This document shows, one piece after another, positions 35,601-46,710 of a stretch of 64,000 nucleotides of DNA; the first letter of the stretch is position 1; each line of letters begins with the position of its first letter. A program made the translations under genes and the position numbers. The notes below the pieces were generated by a model that was not told where the DNA came from, made no database searches, and saw nothing but the letters and a program-made list of their open reading frames with translations. Origin of the DNA: Mytilus californianus (lineage: Eukaryota > Mollusca > Bivalvia > Mytilida > Mytilidae); assembly GCF_021869535.1 (NCBI RefSeq), contig NW_026262734.1:72811839-72875838 (forward strand). Direction: 5' to 3'.

Positions 35601-36429
35601 TGGAATGGTCATTGGAAGAATTTATAGTTACCATACATCTATGTAACCAAAAGCGAAATTCCACCAATGTTTGTCAAAGTTATTTTAAAATAATAATGAT
35701 TGTTACAAAGACCCCCGAAACACACTATTTTATGAAAATTAATCATGTTGAAACAAGAAACTATAATACGATCAAATTATAAATATGTTTATTCACGATT
35801 GACCATTTAAATCCTAAATTAGAAGGGGATTTTATAGACAAGCACACATAATGATTAATTTTCCAATATGTAGGAGTTTAAATTCAAGATCAGTCTGAGA
35901 ATATAAAAGTTTAAATAGTGTGGTTGATATTGATTATTGAAAAAGTCAAAAAAGAGAACAGTACAACAATTGCTTGAGCGTAGAGTTTCATGTAAGTAAT
36001 AAATAAATGCTTTATCATGATGATTGAAATTTAACGTAAAGTATCTTGGTGGTACATTCAGTAAATTACGTATACGTTTCAACTGAAACTATAAATTGTG
36101 TAATGAGTTCAGGTTTATCTTTACCATTTAGGCTAAAATGGCGATGTTTACACCACAAGATTTACTCTATGTACAGACAAACAGTTTAAAGCATAACAAG
36201 ACCTATATATATAATAATTAAATGCATTTGATGTTTCAGAAAAATGAAAAACATAACTTGATTTTACTATGCATTTTTTTTGTTCCCACATTGATATAAC
36301 ATATAGTTCGAGAAACTGGAATGGTCGAAATGGCGATTTCGGTCTTATCTAAATGTTCGGATTGTTATAATTTAATACAGTACTCAGGGATAGATCTTTT
36401 GGGGCTGTAGATAAAATTATAACCAGTTA

Positions 36430-36615
36430 GAAACGGAACAGAAACAGAACATGACGAATCGAAACGAAACGATACGAAACATAGCGACACAAAACATGAC
36501 GAAATGAAACGAAACCGGTCGAAACCAATCGGCCGAAACCAATCGAAATATGCATAGTTATAAACGAAACGAAACAGGGCGAAACGGAACACAATATTCA
36601 GAATGAGAAACAAAA
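36430..36615 (+). repeat. GAAAC-rich low-complexity tract
   Basis: Irregular repeats of gaaacgaaac with cgaaaccaatcg variants. The minus-strand frame here (rich in Phe, Arg and Ser) is a translation of the tract, not a gene. Confidence 0.75.
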
Positions 36616-36937
36616 CAAAATATGTATTTTATGGAACGACGCCTAAAAAATCTTTCTGACGACTAGAATTAATCCGAATCACCTTTTGAATAAAGAAATC
36701 ATTGTCTTTGTTCTTTGCTATTTTTCTTTAATGATCGCGTTACCTGTATTTACGACATTTTCGTTAGAGTAGCTGCGAAGAACATATTATCTCCATTAAG
36801 TTAAAGTGATCTATGTGTTGTATGTATTTTTTAAAAGTAAAATTTGAATTGAACTGCTAACCAAAAGTATGTCAAAACAGGAATGTCAAGTACTGCCATA
36901 ATCAAAAACTCTGAAACAAATTAAAATAGATTGAGAA

Positions 36938-37317
36938 TGTGTCCATGGGACACAGATGATGGCCCCGCTTGTATATAACGTTATAAAGGGACATGACTCA
37001 AAAACGTTAAGAGTGACGCCACTCAAATTCGAACTTGATCTGTGTTTTGTGGTAATAAGCATTGTGAATAAGTTTTATAACATTTGGTTGAGGCAAACTA
37101 AAGTTAGAGAACGGAAACGAAAAATTCAGCATTTTTTCCATTTGTATTTTGTGGTAATAAGCATTGTGTGTAAGTGTCATAACATTTGGATGAGGCAAAC
37201 TAAAGTAAGAGAACGGAAACCAATTTCGGGACATACGTACACGTACGGACGGAGACGTACAGACGGACAAGGGTAACACTTAATGCCCTCTTCGCCTAAC
37301 GGCGATGTCATTAAAAC
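36938..37317 (+). repeat. family E element, most complete copy (380 bp)
   Basis: 5' hairpin TGTGTCC/GGACACA (36938-36954). The body has internal duplication of ttttgtggtaataagcattg and acatttggttgaggcaaact. The linker is tacggacggagacgtacaga. The 3' hairpin is imperfect (aatg..cgcc / ggcg..catt) and is followed by aaaacg. Fragments occur at 2078, 9750, 13130, 14553 and 58419. Confidence 0.75.
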
Positions 37318-37589
37318 GACCTAATATCGTAGGCGGGCTATTTTAATCAAATCCAAGATGCACGATTTTGATTTTTAATTTTCATATATGTCTATGCTTA
37401 TTCCGCCAATACGTGGTAATAACCTCAACATCTGAGCAAAGAAACAAGAATATGCACTATGAAATCCGGGTCAAGATCGTTATTTGGCATTTTATCTAAA
37501 AAGTTCACATTACAATGAACATTGGATCTACGTTTCAATTTTATGTGAATAAATTCAATTTTAACCTGAGATTGTACTTTTTTTCACAC

Positions 37590-37830
37590 TATCACATTGC
37601 TATGTTCAGTTAATCCTTAAAACGAGGTCAAAGCCATAATTTATTAAATACTTTTAAAAGTTCCCCTAATATCTAACATGTGTACTGAGCTCTAGTTGAT
37701 TTTACCAAAACTACATCGTTTACCATCCCAAAAAAACACTTTAAACTTGTATGCGAAGGACCGACGAACGGACACACAGACCGGGAAAGCATTATTTCCT
37801 CTACTACCGAAGGAATCCTAGTCACAAGGG
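37590..37830 (+). repeat. another repeat with a GACGGAC-type 3' end
   Basis: Ends in gaccgacgaacggacacaca, gaccgggaaagcat and a degenerate hairpin around cctctactaccgaaggaatc. Same overall layout as families A-F, but the body is unrelated. 37831-38291 holds nothing recognisable. Confidence 0.45.
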
Positions 37831-38291
37831 AAAATAATGGCCAATTCTCTTAGGAACTGATATGCAGGCAAGTCACATTAACATTTTGCTAATTTCAATG
37901 TTCGATTGTAATGAATTGTTCATTTTTAGAGTTAACAAGTAGTCTTAACATTTAAACAATGTAAGGATTCTTGGCACATAAGCTAAGCTGACGCAACTAA
38001 GCATTACATTTAACTGGAAATTTGTTGAACGTAGATACCAAATGTCAATGGAGAGTCATACAGAAATTATTCTAAGTTGACGTAATAGTGTTGTCAACGA
38101 AGAAGGGGGTACATAAATGTTACACCAAGGTTCAAGGTCTGACTTAGAAATGTTAGTAGCTGAGAATGACCAAATGACATCCTTTATTGTAAAGGATGGG
38201 TGAATAGAAGTTTTATGTTTGATTTGAAATTATTCTTCAATATGACGATGGATGACAAAAATGTAATTTTTCTTAGGGTTGAATAACATAT

Positions 38292-38438
38292 AGATTCCAC
38301 CACTGCATCAAGTCTCCACTCGAGACAGTTAAATTTTAATATTTAAAGCAGGAGGCTTGCCGAGCTTTTTAAATAATTCAAATTTAACTGTTGAGAGTGG
38401 AGAAATATCGTAATACACGAGTTAAATTGATGGAATCT
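38292..38438. repeat. foldback element FB2
   Basis: Arms start agattcca and end tggaatct. Inner matches are tctccactc/gagtggaga and cagttaaattt/aaatttaactg, around a loop containing caggaggcttgccgagc. Arms are imperfect, about 50 bp. Confidence 0.75.
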
Positions 38439-39124
38439 GTTTCTCTAATGATTTTTAGACGATATTTAAACAAAATTTATCCTTCCTTTTCAAAGATTTG
38501 CAGAAAGTTGTGTTCGCCTTTTTTCATGACGTCACAATAGGAAATTCAGAAAAAACCAAGAAAATTCGACGTCATAATTAATTTCGACCAAACATTTGCC
38601 GAGAACAAAGTTTTCTCTAGAGAAGAGAAATATTTTTCTCACACCGATCGAGAAATGTGAAAAAGCATGAACATTAGAGAAAATATGTACTATGGTTGTC
38701 TCAGTGTCATATATCTGTATCCCCATTAAGGATGTTCGCTACTCTTGTTTTTGAAATTTAGCCAGATATTCGGAATCCTCTGGTTTTATCCATGTAGTGC
38801 CAGCCATTAAAAATTTTGCCCGCTAACCCCTACTTTTCTTTTCATAATATTATTACATATAGTTTAAAAAGCCATATTTGAAAATTATATTTGAGGCAAA
38901 AAATTTCGCCGAGCGGATCGAGGCGAAAATATTTTTGGGACCATTTTATGAAGAAAATGATATTTTTTCGGCCTTTTTCTTGAATGCATTTGTACTTACC
39001 CCCGATTCCGACACTGGTTAGATTTTTGTTTCAAATCCATAAATAATAGCCTTGAAAATATTGAATAGGGTTCCAATGATAATTTTATTATTTTATCAAT
39101 TACAAAATTAACAATTCAGAATAT

Positions 39125-41222
39125 TTACAACAAAAAGTTCAGCTTTCTTCCCTTAATAGATGCAAATTTTGTAATAACATTTTGTCTATCGATTTCCACA
39201 TCTCTATAGATGTGCAGCATAGCAAGCGCCGATAGACGGTCTGTTCTCATCGTGGTTCTCAAGTATGTTTTGATTCTGTTCATTGCACTAAAAGATCTCT
39301 CTGCTGTGGCTGTTGAAGCTGGCATAGTTAGAAGGACAGATATTATAGCAGAAATGTTCGGATAGAGATTTTTGTTTGTTGTGACCAGTGTTTCGTGGAG
39401 TGTCTTTGGTTTCGTTTTCAACATGGTCATGCTCCATCTGGTTTTCCAACGAGAAATTTCTTCTTGGAGTTGTTCAGGAGTGCCAATATCGTCGTTGTAA
39501 GCATTGCATATCTTTTCAATATTAGCTGATGTCAATCCTTGCAGTTTAACTGGCACCAAATATTCTTCAAGAAACCTGTCTTCTGACTGAATTAAACGTG
39601 ATTCCAATTCCTGAACGAGATGGTCAAGAAAAACGTATAACAGAGAAACCTTCCAGTATTCTTGTGGGTCTTGTACAGGGTGGTTTGCTCTGTGTATTTG
39701 GCGCCCGGCGCGACGCGGTGTACAAGGATTTACTAATTTCTACTGCCTTTCCATACAATGCATCCCACACAGTGGGGTCGTTTCTTTCGTCACGCAATAT
39801 TTGGACGACTACCTTGCTTTCGCCAACTGCTTCGATCAGATCGCAACTCTTACTTTGTAAACAATAGCTAAGGGCGACTGTCACACTTAATATATGCTCC
39901 GCTACAACCAACGCAATCAAGAATTCAAATTTAAGTATAGCGGCTAAGTAAGCACCGGCTTTTTCATCTCAATTATCACGGAGATGTTCTAAGGCATGAA
40001 CAACTACGGGGAAGGCCGACTTAAATGTGAACAAAGAATCTGCCCGAGCTGACCATCTAGTTTCGCATAACGTTGTTAGCTTGGAGCGGTTTTCCATGGC
40101 TTCCTTGACGTTTTCATCACAATTATTAAGTTCAGTTGCGAAGGCATTGAGTCTCTTTGCTGAATAGTCAAACGCAAATGCAATATCTTGAACAGTTCCC
40201 ATCATATTGCAAACACACGTGTTCTTTTGAAGAATGTATTAGAGCCAGGTTAAATTGGTGGGCCATGCAATGTACGTATGTTGCTGTTGACACTCGTTCC
40301 CTGACTATTGCCTGGACGCCTCGAAATTTGCCGGACATGTTAGCGGCACCATCGTAACCCTGTCCTCTCATTCTGTCGATCACGACGCCTTCTTTACTAA
40401 TGTGCCTAATAAGCATCTAGCGATTGTTTCGCCCTTTGTGTTTTCGGGTTCCACAAAACAAAGAAAATCTTCCCTAACATCTTTGGTCCCTGGATCTATA
40501 AATCTTAAACAAATAGACATTTGTTCTTTAGTTGACTTATCCGTACATTCATCGCCAAGTACAGAAAAGAAACCAGCTTCATTACAATCTTCGACTATTT
40601 TATCAGAAATCTGTTTCCCGCATATTATCAAAAGTTCATTCTGAACGTCGGGGGAAGTATATTTGTACCTTGCAGTAGTACTCTGAATGTGTTCTTTTAA
40701 CACTAGATCATCTTCCGCGAATTCACGTAGGATTGCCATGAAATTACTTCTTTCTTCGGTATGACCCCTAATAGCAATGTTCTGTTTACCACACAGAAGT
40801 AATGCTCGAATAATTTTATCAAGGATATGACGGTTTCTTAGAACTTGCTCCTTTTTCGACGAAGATAACGACCGATTCAGTTTTCCCGATTTCACTCTCT
40901 TAAAATTTTCGGCCGCAACTTCCGACAAGGCATGACACGATCCCTCTTTTACGTGACGAGTAACATATCTAGAAAGATTAACCCAATCAGTAACCGGATT
41001 AATAAACAGTTTGTCTTTGGCACCTTTATCCGCGAAGACAGTACAACTTCCACAATAAAGTGCGTCCGTAGATATCGAATATCTTAGCCATGGATGCTCT
41101 TTAAACCAGGATGCATTCAGTTTTCTCTCCCGACCATAGATAACCCTACAATTTAACCAAATCTTTAAATCATGGATCGTACCATTATTTATTCCGTATT
41201 TTAAATACAAACACAAAGAAGA
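39125..41222 (-). pseudogene. ZMYM1-like hAT transposase, main exon, broken
   Basis: Minus strand, in order: a TTF-type zinc-finger region (LYCGSCTVF, CHAL); a DUF4371-like block (GFFSVLGDECTDKSTKEQ) with a catalytic aspartate; MRGQGYDGAANMSGKFRG with the second aspartate; CMAHQFNLAL; LCETRWSARADSL with the tryptophan block; and a hAT dimerisation region (TMPASTATAERSFSAMNRIK). Breaks: a 1-base frameshift near 40417, a frameshift at a GTGTG run near 40212, an in-frame TGA at 39969-39971 and a frameshift near 39690. At least four lesions, so no full protein is made. An acceptor (ttttcag) abuts 41222 but is out of phase with the proposed first exon. Confidence 0.85.
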
Positions 41223-41524
41223 CTGAAAATTAAAACAAAGCAAAGCTCAATGCATGATTCTCGCATTTCCCCTAAGCCCAGACCCCTAAATAAGCATGGG
41301 GGTCACTTCTATATTATATTTGGTATACCTGAGATTGTGTTGCTTTGAATTTCAATATTACCAACAATTCATATATTTCCAGTAGCATTTTTATTGTTTT
41401 CTCGAAACTACCGTCATTCAATTCATAAATATTTAATGTAAAAGTTTCCCACCCAAACTTATATTTGACAGCTCAAAAACGGACCAATACAGTGGCACTT
41501 CTGTTTATGGAACTTTGGAATAAC

Positions 41525-42240
41525 ATAATAAAAGAGGGGCGACAGATACCAGAGGGACATTCAAACTCATAGATCGAAAACAAACTGACAATGCCATGGC
41601 TAATAAGCAGCTGCGACATGAGCGCATGATACGCCCGTCGCGTTTTCAAAGAATAAAGTTCAATAACTTCTCAATGTCATATCAGAAATTTATAAAAATC
41701 GTAAGGGAGCTTACGTCAATAGATATAAACAATTCACCAAAGTTTCATGTGAACTGCTGAAAACATTTTTGAGTTATTGTCTAAAAACTGGAAAATTCCC
41801 TACAACTCGGAAACGTAAAATCTAAAATTTATAAAAAAAAAGAAAGGGAGCTCACGTCAATCGATATAAACAATTCTCCAAAGTTTTATGCAAATTGGTT
41901 AATGTCCGACATGTTGACGACGGACAGACGGACGCGGACGGACAGACAACGGTGTACCATAATATGTCCCGTAAACGGCCGTATAAAAACGAAAAAGACA
42001 AACAGACAAATAATAGTACAACTAGACACAACTTGTGACATAAAAAACTAAAGACTAAGCAACACGAACCCCACCAAAACTGGGTGTGATATCAGGTGCT
42101 CCAGTAGGGTAAATAGATCCTGCTCCACATGTGGCACTCGTCGTTTTGCTCATGTTATTACAAACCCGGTAAATACTCGAATTCGGTAGTTCATATTCAT
42201 ATTCGTGACCACCCTTTCTCGGAATTTGAGCCTCCTATGT
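41525..42240 (-). repeat. Penelope-like element 3' tail, split by family D
   Basis: 41525-41619 and 41993-42240 match 60005-60310 (same strand) and 55040-55345 (opposite). Shared phrases include gggcgacagataccagaggg, gaccccaccaaaac-type and tcctgctccacatgtggca. The intervening 41620-41992 is family D. The tail lies in the intron of the broken ZMYM1-like transposase. Confidence 0.75.
41620..41992 (+). repeat. family D element, complete copy
   Basis: From tgatacgcccgtcgcgtttt to gacggacgcggacggacaga, then hairpin atatgtcccg / cggccgtat and aaaaacg. The Penelope tail at 60090-60110 reads through the same point without it, giving an empty-site reference. No long target duplication is apparent. 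Confidence 0.75.
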
Positions 42241-42578
42241 TTTTTTTTTATTTATGATTACTTGGCCTTTTAGTGATGATATTGCCAAAATATGTGATTA
42301 TAAAAATTTCTTGGAACCCCTCCCCTGAGAGCATCAAATGTTATGTCAATCATGAAGCGACGACATTGTGTGTGCGTAATTGTACAATAATTATATATTC
42401 TGTTAAAATATAAGAGGCATATTTTATTGAAAATAAAATTTAATATTTGTACCTAGATGGAAACGGGTATTTAAAAGCCCAGGAATGATCGCACTCTGTC
42501 ACCAATTGGGTTTTGATCATTTTGTCTTTCATGTCACAGGAAGCGATATCAGGATATGGTGGTTTATTTGATGGTTAC

Positions 42579-42739
42579 ATTGCTGCTGCGTTTGATGTAG
42601 AGGCCATCGCTCCGCTTGACTCAATTTCAGACGAAACTTGTCCGCGGGTCTGCGTATCATCATCCTCTGCGCTTGCCGTAGCCGACGACGTAGGCTTTTT
42701 ACGAAAAAAATCGAGAACACTTTTCTGCGACTTATCCAT
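42579..42739 (-). pseudogene. probable first exon of the ZMYM1-like transposase
   Basis: Starts MDKSQKSVLDFFRKK, a common N-terminal pattern in this hAT group, then a Ser/Ala/Glu-rich stretch. It ends at donor gtaacc (complement of 42573-42578). The intron to 41222 holds a Penelope tail split by a family D repeat. The join is out of phase by the sites I chose, either from decay or a missed site. Confidence 0.6.
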
Positions 42740-42944
42740 CTTGTTTACATTAACTAAATGAAGATCAAACACGGACCGACCATGCACATGCTTCGGAAAT
42801 TATTTTGTGTTATCCTCAGAGTTGATCTGCTGGGAACATGCGATCATATTATGCAATTATTAAAGCCCTATAATTATTTATTTTTTATCATTTTTTTTTG
42901 TGTCAAAATGATGTGGATGCTTGAGCATCTGAGCATACATGCAA

Positions 42945-42956
42945 GCTACGCCACTG
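42945..42956. mobile_element. 5' terminus of the ZMYM1-like hAT element
   Basis: gctacgccactg is the complement of CAGTGGCGTAGC, a well-known hAT terminal sequence. It lies just upstream of the element's first exon. The matching other end was not found between 38440 and 39124, where only subterminal-looking gcgaggcg/tttcgcc palindromes near 38905-38930 remain. The element is therefore probably truncated at its 3' end. Confidence 0.7.
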
Positions 42957-42976
42957 AGGCTATCATGGGACAGTAA

Positions 42977-43060
42977 TGTACAAATGTAACAGTACAACAT
43001 AAGAACAAACTATATCAAATCTGAACTCATCAGATCGATACAAAGTACACACAAAAAAAG
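42977..43060 (+). repeat. dispersed repeat fragment shared with 54620-54710
   Basis: gtacaacataagaacaaact and catcagatcgatacaaag are the reverse complement of sequence at 54625-54700. The remainder, 43061-44077, shows no gene or repeat I recognise. Confidence 0.65.
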
Positions 43061-44077
43061 AAGCTGACTTCCCACTTTTTAAGAAGAAAACTCCGATGTT
43101 ATCAAGACAAAAAGTTCAAATAAAATACTCTGGAAAATTATTCAATATGAAGTTTTTTAGACTGATAATTCGTCGTCTGGGTGTCATAATGGTGTAACTC
43201 CTAGTTTTCTAAATGATTGAAATTACTTATGAAGATCATAAATATTTGACTGAAATATAGAAAGTTTATGTAGGAATTGAATTTATTGACACCAAGAGCA
43301 ATATTCTTTGTTCACTTGTATTTTGAATAACAAGTGCCTTTAAAAAATCTTTTCGGGGGAACACTACAAAACAATAAAATGACACCTATAAACTATTTCC
43401 TATATTTGTATTGGAGAAAGACCATGTATTTTGGATTTCTGTAACATCTTCAATTCTCCAATGCATGATTTGCTGAGAATAACTCATAGATCGAGTTCAA
43501 ATCATGCAAAATATTTAAGCATAGTATTACTAAGATAGATTTTTTTACATTTTTTTAAAAGCAAAAAAGGGAGATACTCCACTATAGAAATATTATTCTC
43601 TGGACTTTCGGTCTAATAAGTTACGTAATAAGGCAATTGGAATTGTAGAGATAGTAGAGATAGAAAAGTATAGTTCTGACAAAAACTGGAAGAATGTAGA
43701 AATATCGTATTATAATTTTATAGGGTGATATAGTATTTGAGATCCAGGTAGAAATGGTCTATCAATGATTTATATATAGCCTTTCAAGACGTTTAAAGTC
43801 TCCTGGTATCCTGCTTCTGTTGCGAGCGAAAGGTTATGTTTAAATTACTGTTTACGTAACATTTCAATTTAGGGTCCTCGTCGCTGGTCCGCGCTTAAGT
43901 CATGGCGATTTCATTCAACAACGATTCGGATGGGGAAAAATCTATACGTTTAAGCCTAACATTAAATTGCAGAATAAAAACAACATTGGTTCAGTGTAGG
44001 AGGCTCGCTTTTCTCTCTGTTTCTAAAGCTCGTCAAATAAATTTGATATTTTCCTACACTGTACGAATATTGTGTAT

Positions 44078-44190
44078 GTATGAGGTCAAATACGAGGATC
44101 TATCGACCTGAAAGAAGTATATAGACTGAGGACGAAGTCTGAGGTCGATATACTTCTTTAGGTCGATATATCTTCGTATCGACCTCATAC
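44078..44190. repeat. foldback element FB3
   Basis: Arms gtatgaggtcaaatacga / tcgtatcgacctcatac with further pairing at gaagtatata/tatacttc, about 45 bp each. Loop: gactgaggacgaagtctgag. Confidence 0.85.
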
Positions 44191-44549
44191 AAAGGCTACA
44201 ACTGTTTTATTATTATTTTCAATGCGCCTGAAATAGAGCAGAAATTCCTTTGATTGCTTGTTATGATTGTGTCACAAAGGTTTTTAGATTTCACAAATTA
44301 GATATTTTGATATCACTTTTCTATCTGCTGTTTTGAGTCAACCTTTGAAATACAGTGATTCAAATTAGTTAGAATATTCAAAGTAATGATATAAATGTAT
44401 ATAGCTCTCTACATGTTATCAAAAGTTAACCTAGAACACTTTATGACTCGCATTGTAGAATGTGTATTTTCCAGTGAAAATATTTCTTAACGGCAATAAT
44501 ATTGGCTTGAAGTGTTATTGAATTCCTTGTTTTAGTATTGTTATCCATA

Positions 44550-44730
44550 ATGCCACCGAAGAAAGTAGAGGCAAAAACGCCAAAAGCTGTGTCAAAACCG
44601 GCAGGAAAAGTGAATAGCATTAAAACAGGTACTACAAAACAGGGAACTACAAGTAAAGCTTCACCAACAACAATCAAACCTACAGATAAAAAAAAGGAAG
44701 AGGCGACTCCAGTTACAGCAGCTATTGAAG
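44550..44730 (+). CDS. unrecognised small gene, exon 1 (Lys/Pro/Thr-rich N terminus)
   Basis: ATG at 44550, 60 codons plus one base, donor gtaaat at 44731. It starts MPPKKVEAKTPKAVSKPAGK and stays Lys/Thr/Pro/Ala-rich, suggesting a disordered basic tail. It joins in phase (G|TG) to 51320-51395, 6.6 kb downstream, over a repeat-filled intron. I do not recognise the protein; a nuclear or membrane-tethered small protein would both fit. Evidence is composition, a good donor and phase agreement only. Confidence 0.45.
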
Positions 44731-45633
44731 GTAAATATTTTATTATTTGATTTACTTATTACTTATATCTCTTATCTATCTTATCTCTTTGACGGTAATA
44801 AATGTGGATTTATAAAGTATGTCTGTCTGATTTTTTTGACGGATTCTATGAAATTTTTACATTTTACGAAGTTATTTCCAACGGAAATAGTTGATTTTTT
44901 TTATGATTTATAGGAATTAACGTTTGGGTTCAAAATATGCAAACATTTCCAATGTTTGGATTTTATGTTCGAAAAATACAAGGTTTTATCGGTTTAGACA
45001 AGTGAATACATCCATTGTTATATCGAATCTCCGAAAATCAATTATTTAGAACATAAATTTGGCCAGAGAATGTTACCGCTAAAATATTTTTCTTAGCCCT
45101 TTGATTTGTTTCGCTAGGGTGGATTTATCGGAACGCTTTTGTTATATACTTTCGTCGAACCAATTAAAGAAGAAAAAGTACAAAACGATTTACTAGTATT
45201 TATTGTTCGGGGTTTTACAAAGGCGTCCTGATTCGCTTTCATAATATAGTCCCGTTATTATTCCTTTTAAGACTAATAAGCCAGATCTAGTGGTAAAACA
45301 TAAGTTCTATGAATGTTTTCCTTTCTGGTATTTAAAATAAATCAACAAATGTTATGATTTTACATTTGCATTGCAAGAGACTACCCAAAAATATCACATT
45401 TGCAAAAGTAGTATTAGAAAAATACCCTTAACCTGTCAAAATACCGCTCTACAGAAAATAAACAATACTCTTAAATTCCCCCCCCCCCCCCTAAATCTAA
45501 GTTAAGATTCATTATCTACCAATTACTTTATATTATGACTTGCATCTTAGTTACGGAAACAGAAAATATTTGCCTTCAACTAGAGCCCTTCGATCCAGAA
45601 GAATTGTCGTATGTGTCCTATTAAAATAGACAT

Positions 45634-45812
45634 AATTCATGTGGGCTTGACTTAATACCGATTTTACCACGGGTTTGCCATTTATGCTGATATTTTACCC
45701 CTCGCTAATGTTCGCCGTAGAATATTTAGCATAAAGGGCCGCGAGGGGTAAAATATCGGCATTTAGGGCAAACCCGTGGTAAAATCGGTATTAATTTAAG
45801 CCCCCATGAATT
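45634..45812. repeat. foldback element FB4 (about 70 bp arms)
   Basis: Arms run aattcatgtgggcttgac.. to ..aagcccccatgaatt, including taataccgattttaccacgg and its complement and ttacccctcg/cgaggggtaa. The loop holds atgttcgccgtagaat. It lies in intron 1 of the unrecognised gene. A short C homopolymer at about 45478-45492 is nearby. Confidence 0.85.
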
Positions 45813-46602
45813 ATTTCTTAAACAATAACATGGCTTTGAAACTTTTACTTGAATATTAAAACATGGAAATATGAAATGTAATTGCAACATTCAGGAGCAG
45901 GATACGCTATCTTTTTCTCATATTTATCAGTAAATACTGGACATCCGGCTTATGTTACGCAATATTTGTCTCGGCTGCGATGAATGCTGCGACACAAGAA
46001 AATTGTGTAACTTTTCCGGCGTCGTCAGTGGCAAGGTCGTTGTCAATACGAAATATCAAGTTTTGTGTGCGATCAATTTCATAATAAATAGAATATATAT
46101 ATTTTGATACTATAAAAACAGTGTCATTAACATCTACCCCTCTCAACAGCGCCCGTCCCGTTTCTCATAGTGAAAATCCGACGGTAATGCGCATTCGTTG
46201 ATTGATGATGAAAGATTTATCACGAAGAACACAAGACTCAAAAGATTCCTTGTAAGCAGTAAACCTCAATCAAGATTACATAATTGTGAAATATCCTAAA
46301 GTATATGCGTTATATACATATAATGCTGGAATTTCGACACATAAAAATGAAAAATTCACAAAAGAAAAAAATTTTAATAAGGTTTATTGTCGTAAAGTAT
46401 ATTTCTCAACCCACCATCACTGTCAGTGTCGGGACGTAGTACATAAAAAGGAAAATAGCAATTACCAAAAATATTGTACAGAACAACAGACCAAACTAAC
46501 CACCATCAACCGACTCCTTCGAAAAATAGACGTAGAAACAAATACAAAAAAGATATAACAACAAATGTTCCAACTAGTCTGAATTTGTATAGGCACATGA
46601 AC

Positions 46603-46628
46603 CGTGTGTGTGTGTGTGTGTTTGTGTG
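46603..46628 (+). repeat. TG microsatellite
   Basis: Twelve or so TG steps with one imperfection. Confidence 0.9.
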
Positions 46629-46710
46629 AGGTGGGGGTTAAACCAGTTTTATGCGTACACAAATATCCCCCTTTGCCAATCTGAACGACTTGTCATAAAC
46701 AAATACCCAC

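Noticed and set aside
36365-36613. Phe/Arg-rich minus-strand frame
   Set aside because: It translates a GAAAC low-complexity tract.
37007-37279. 90-residue minus-strand frame with two similar halves
   Set aside because: The halves reflect the internal duplication in family E repeat; no protein family seen.
39598-40644. Plus-strand frames of 60-90 residues
   Set aside because: They lie opposite the broken ZMYM1-like transposase, whose minus-strand motifs are clear.
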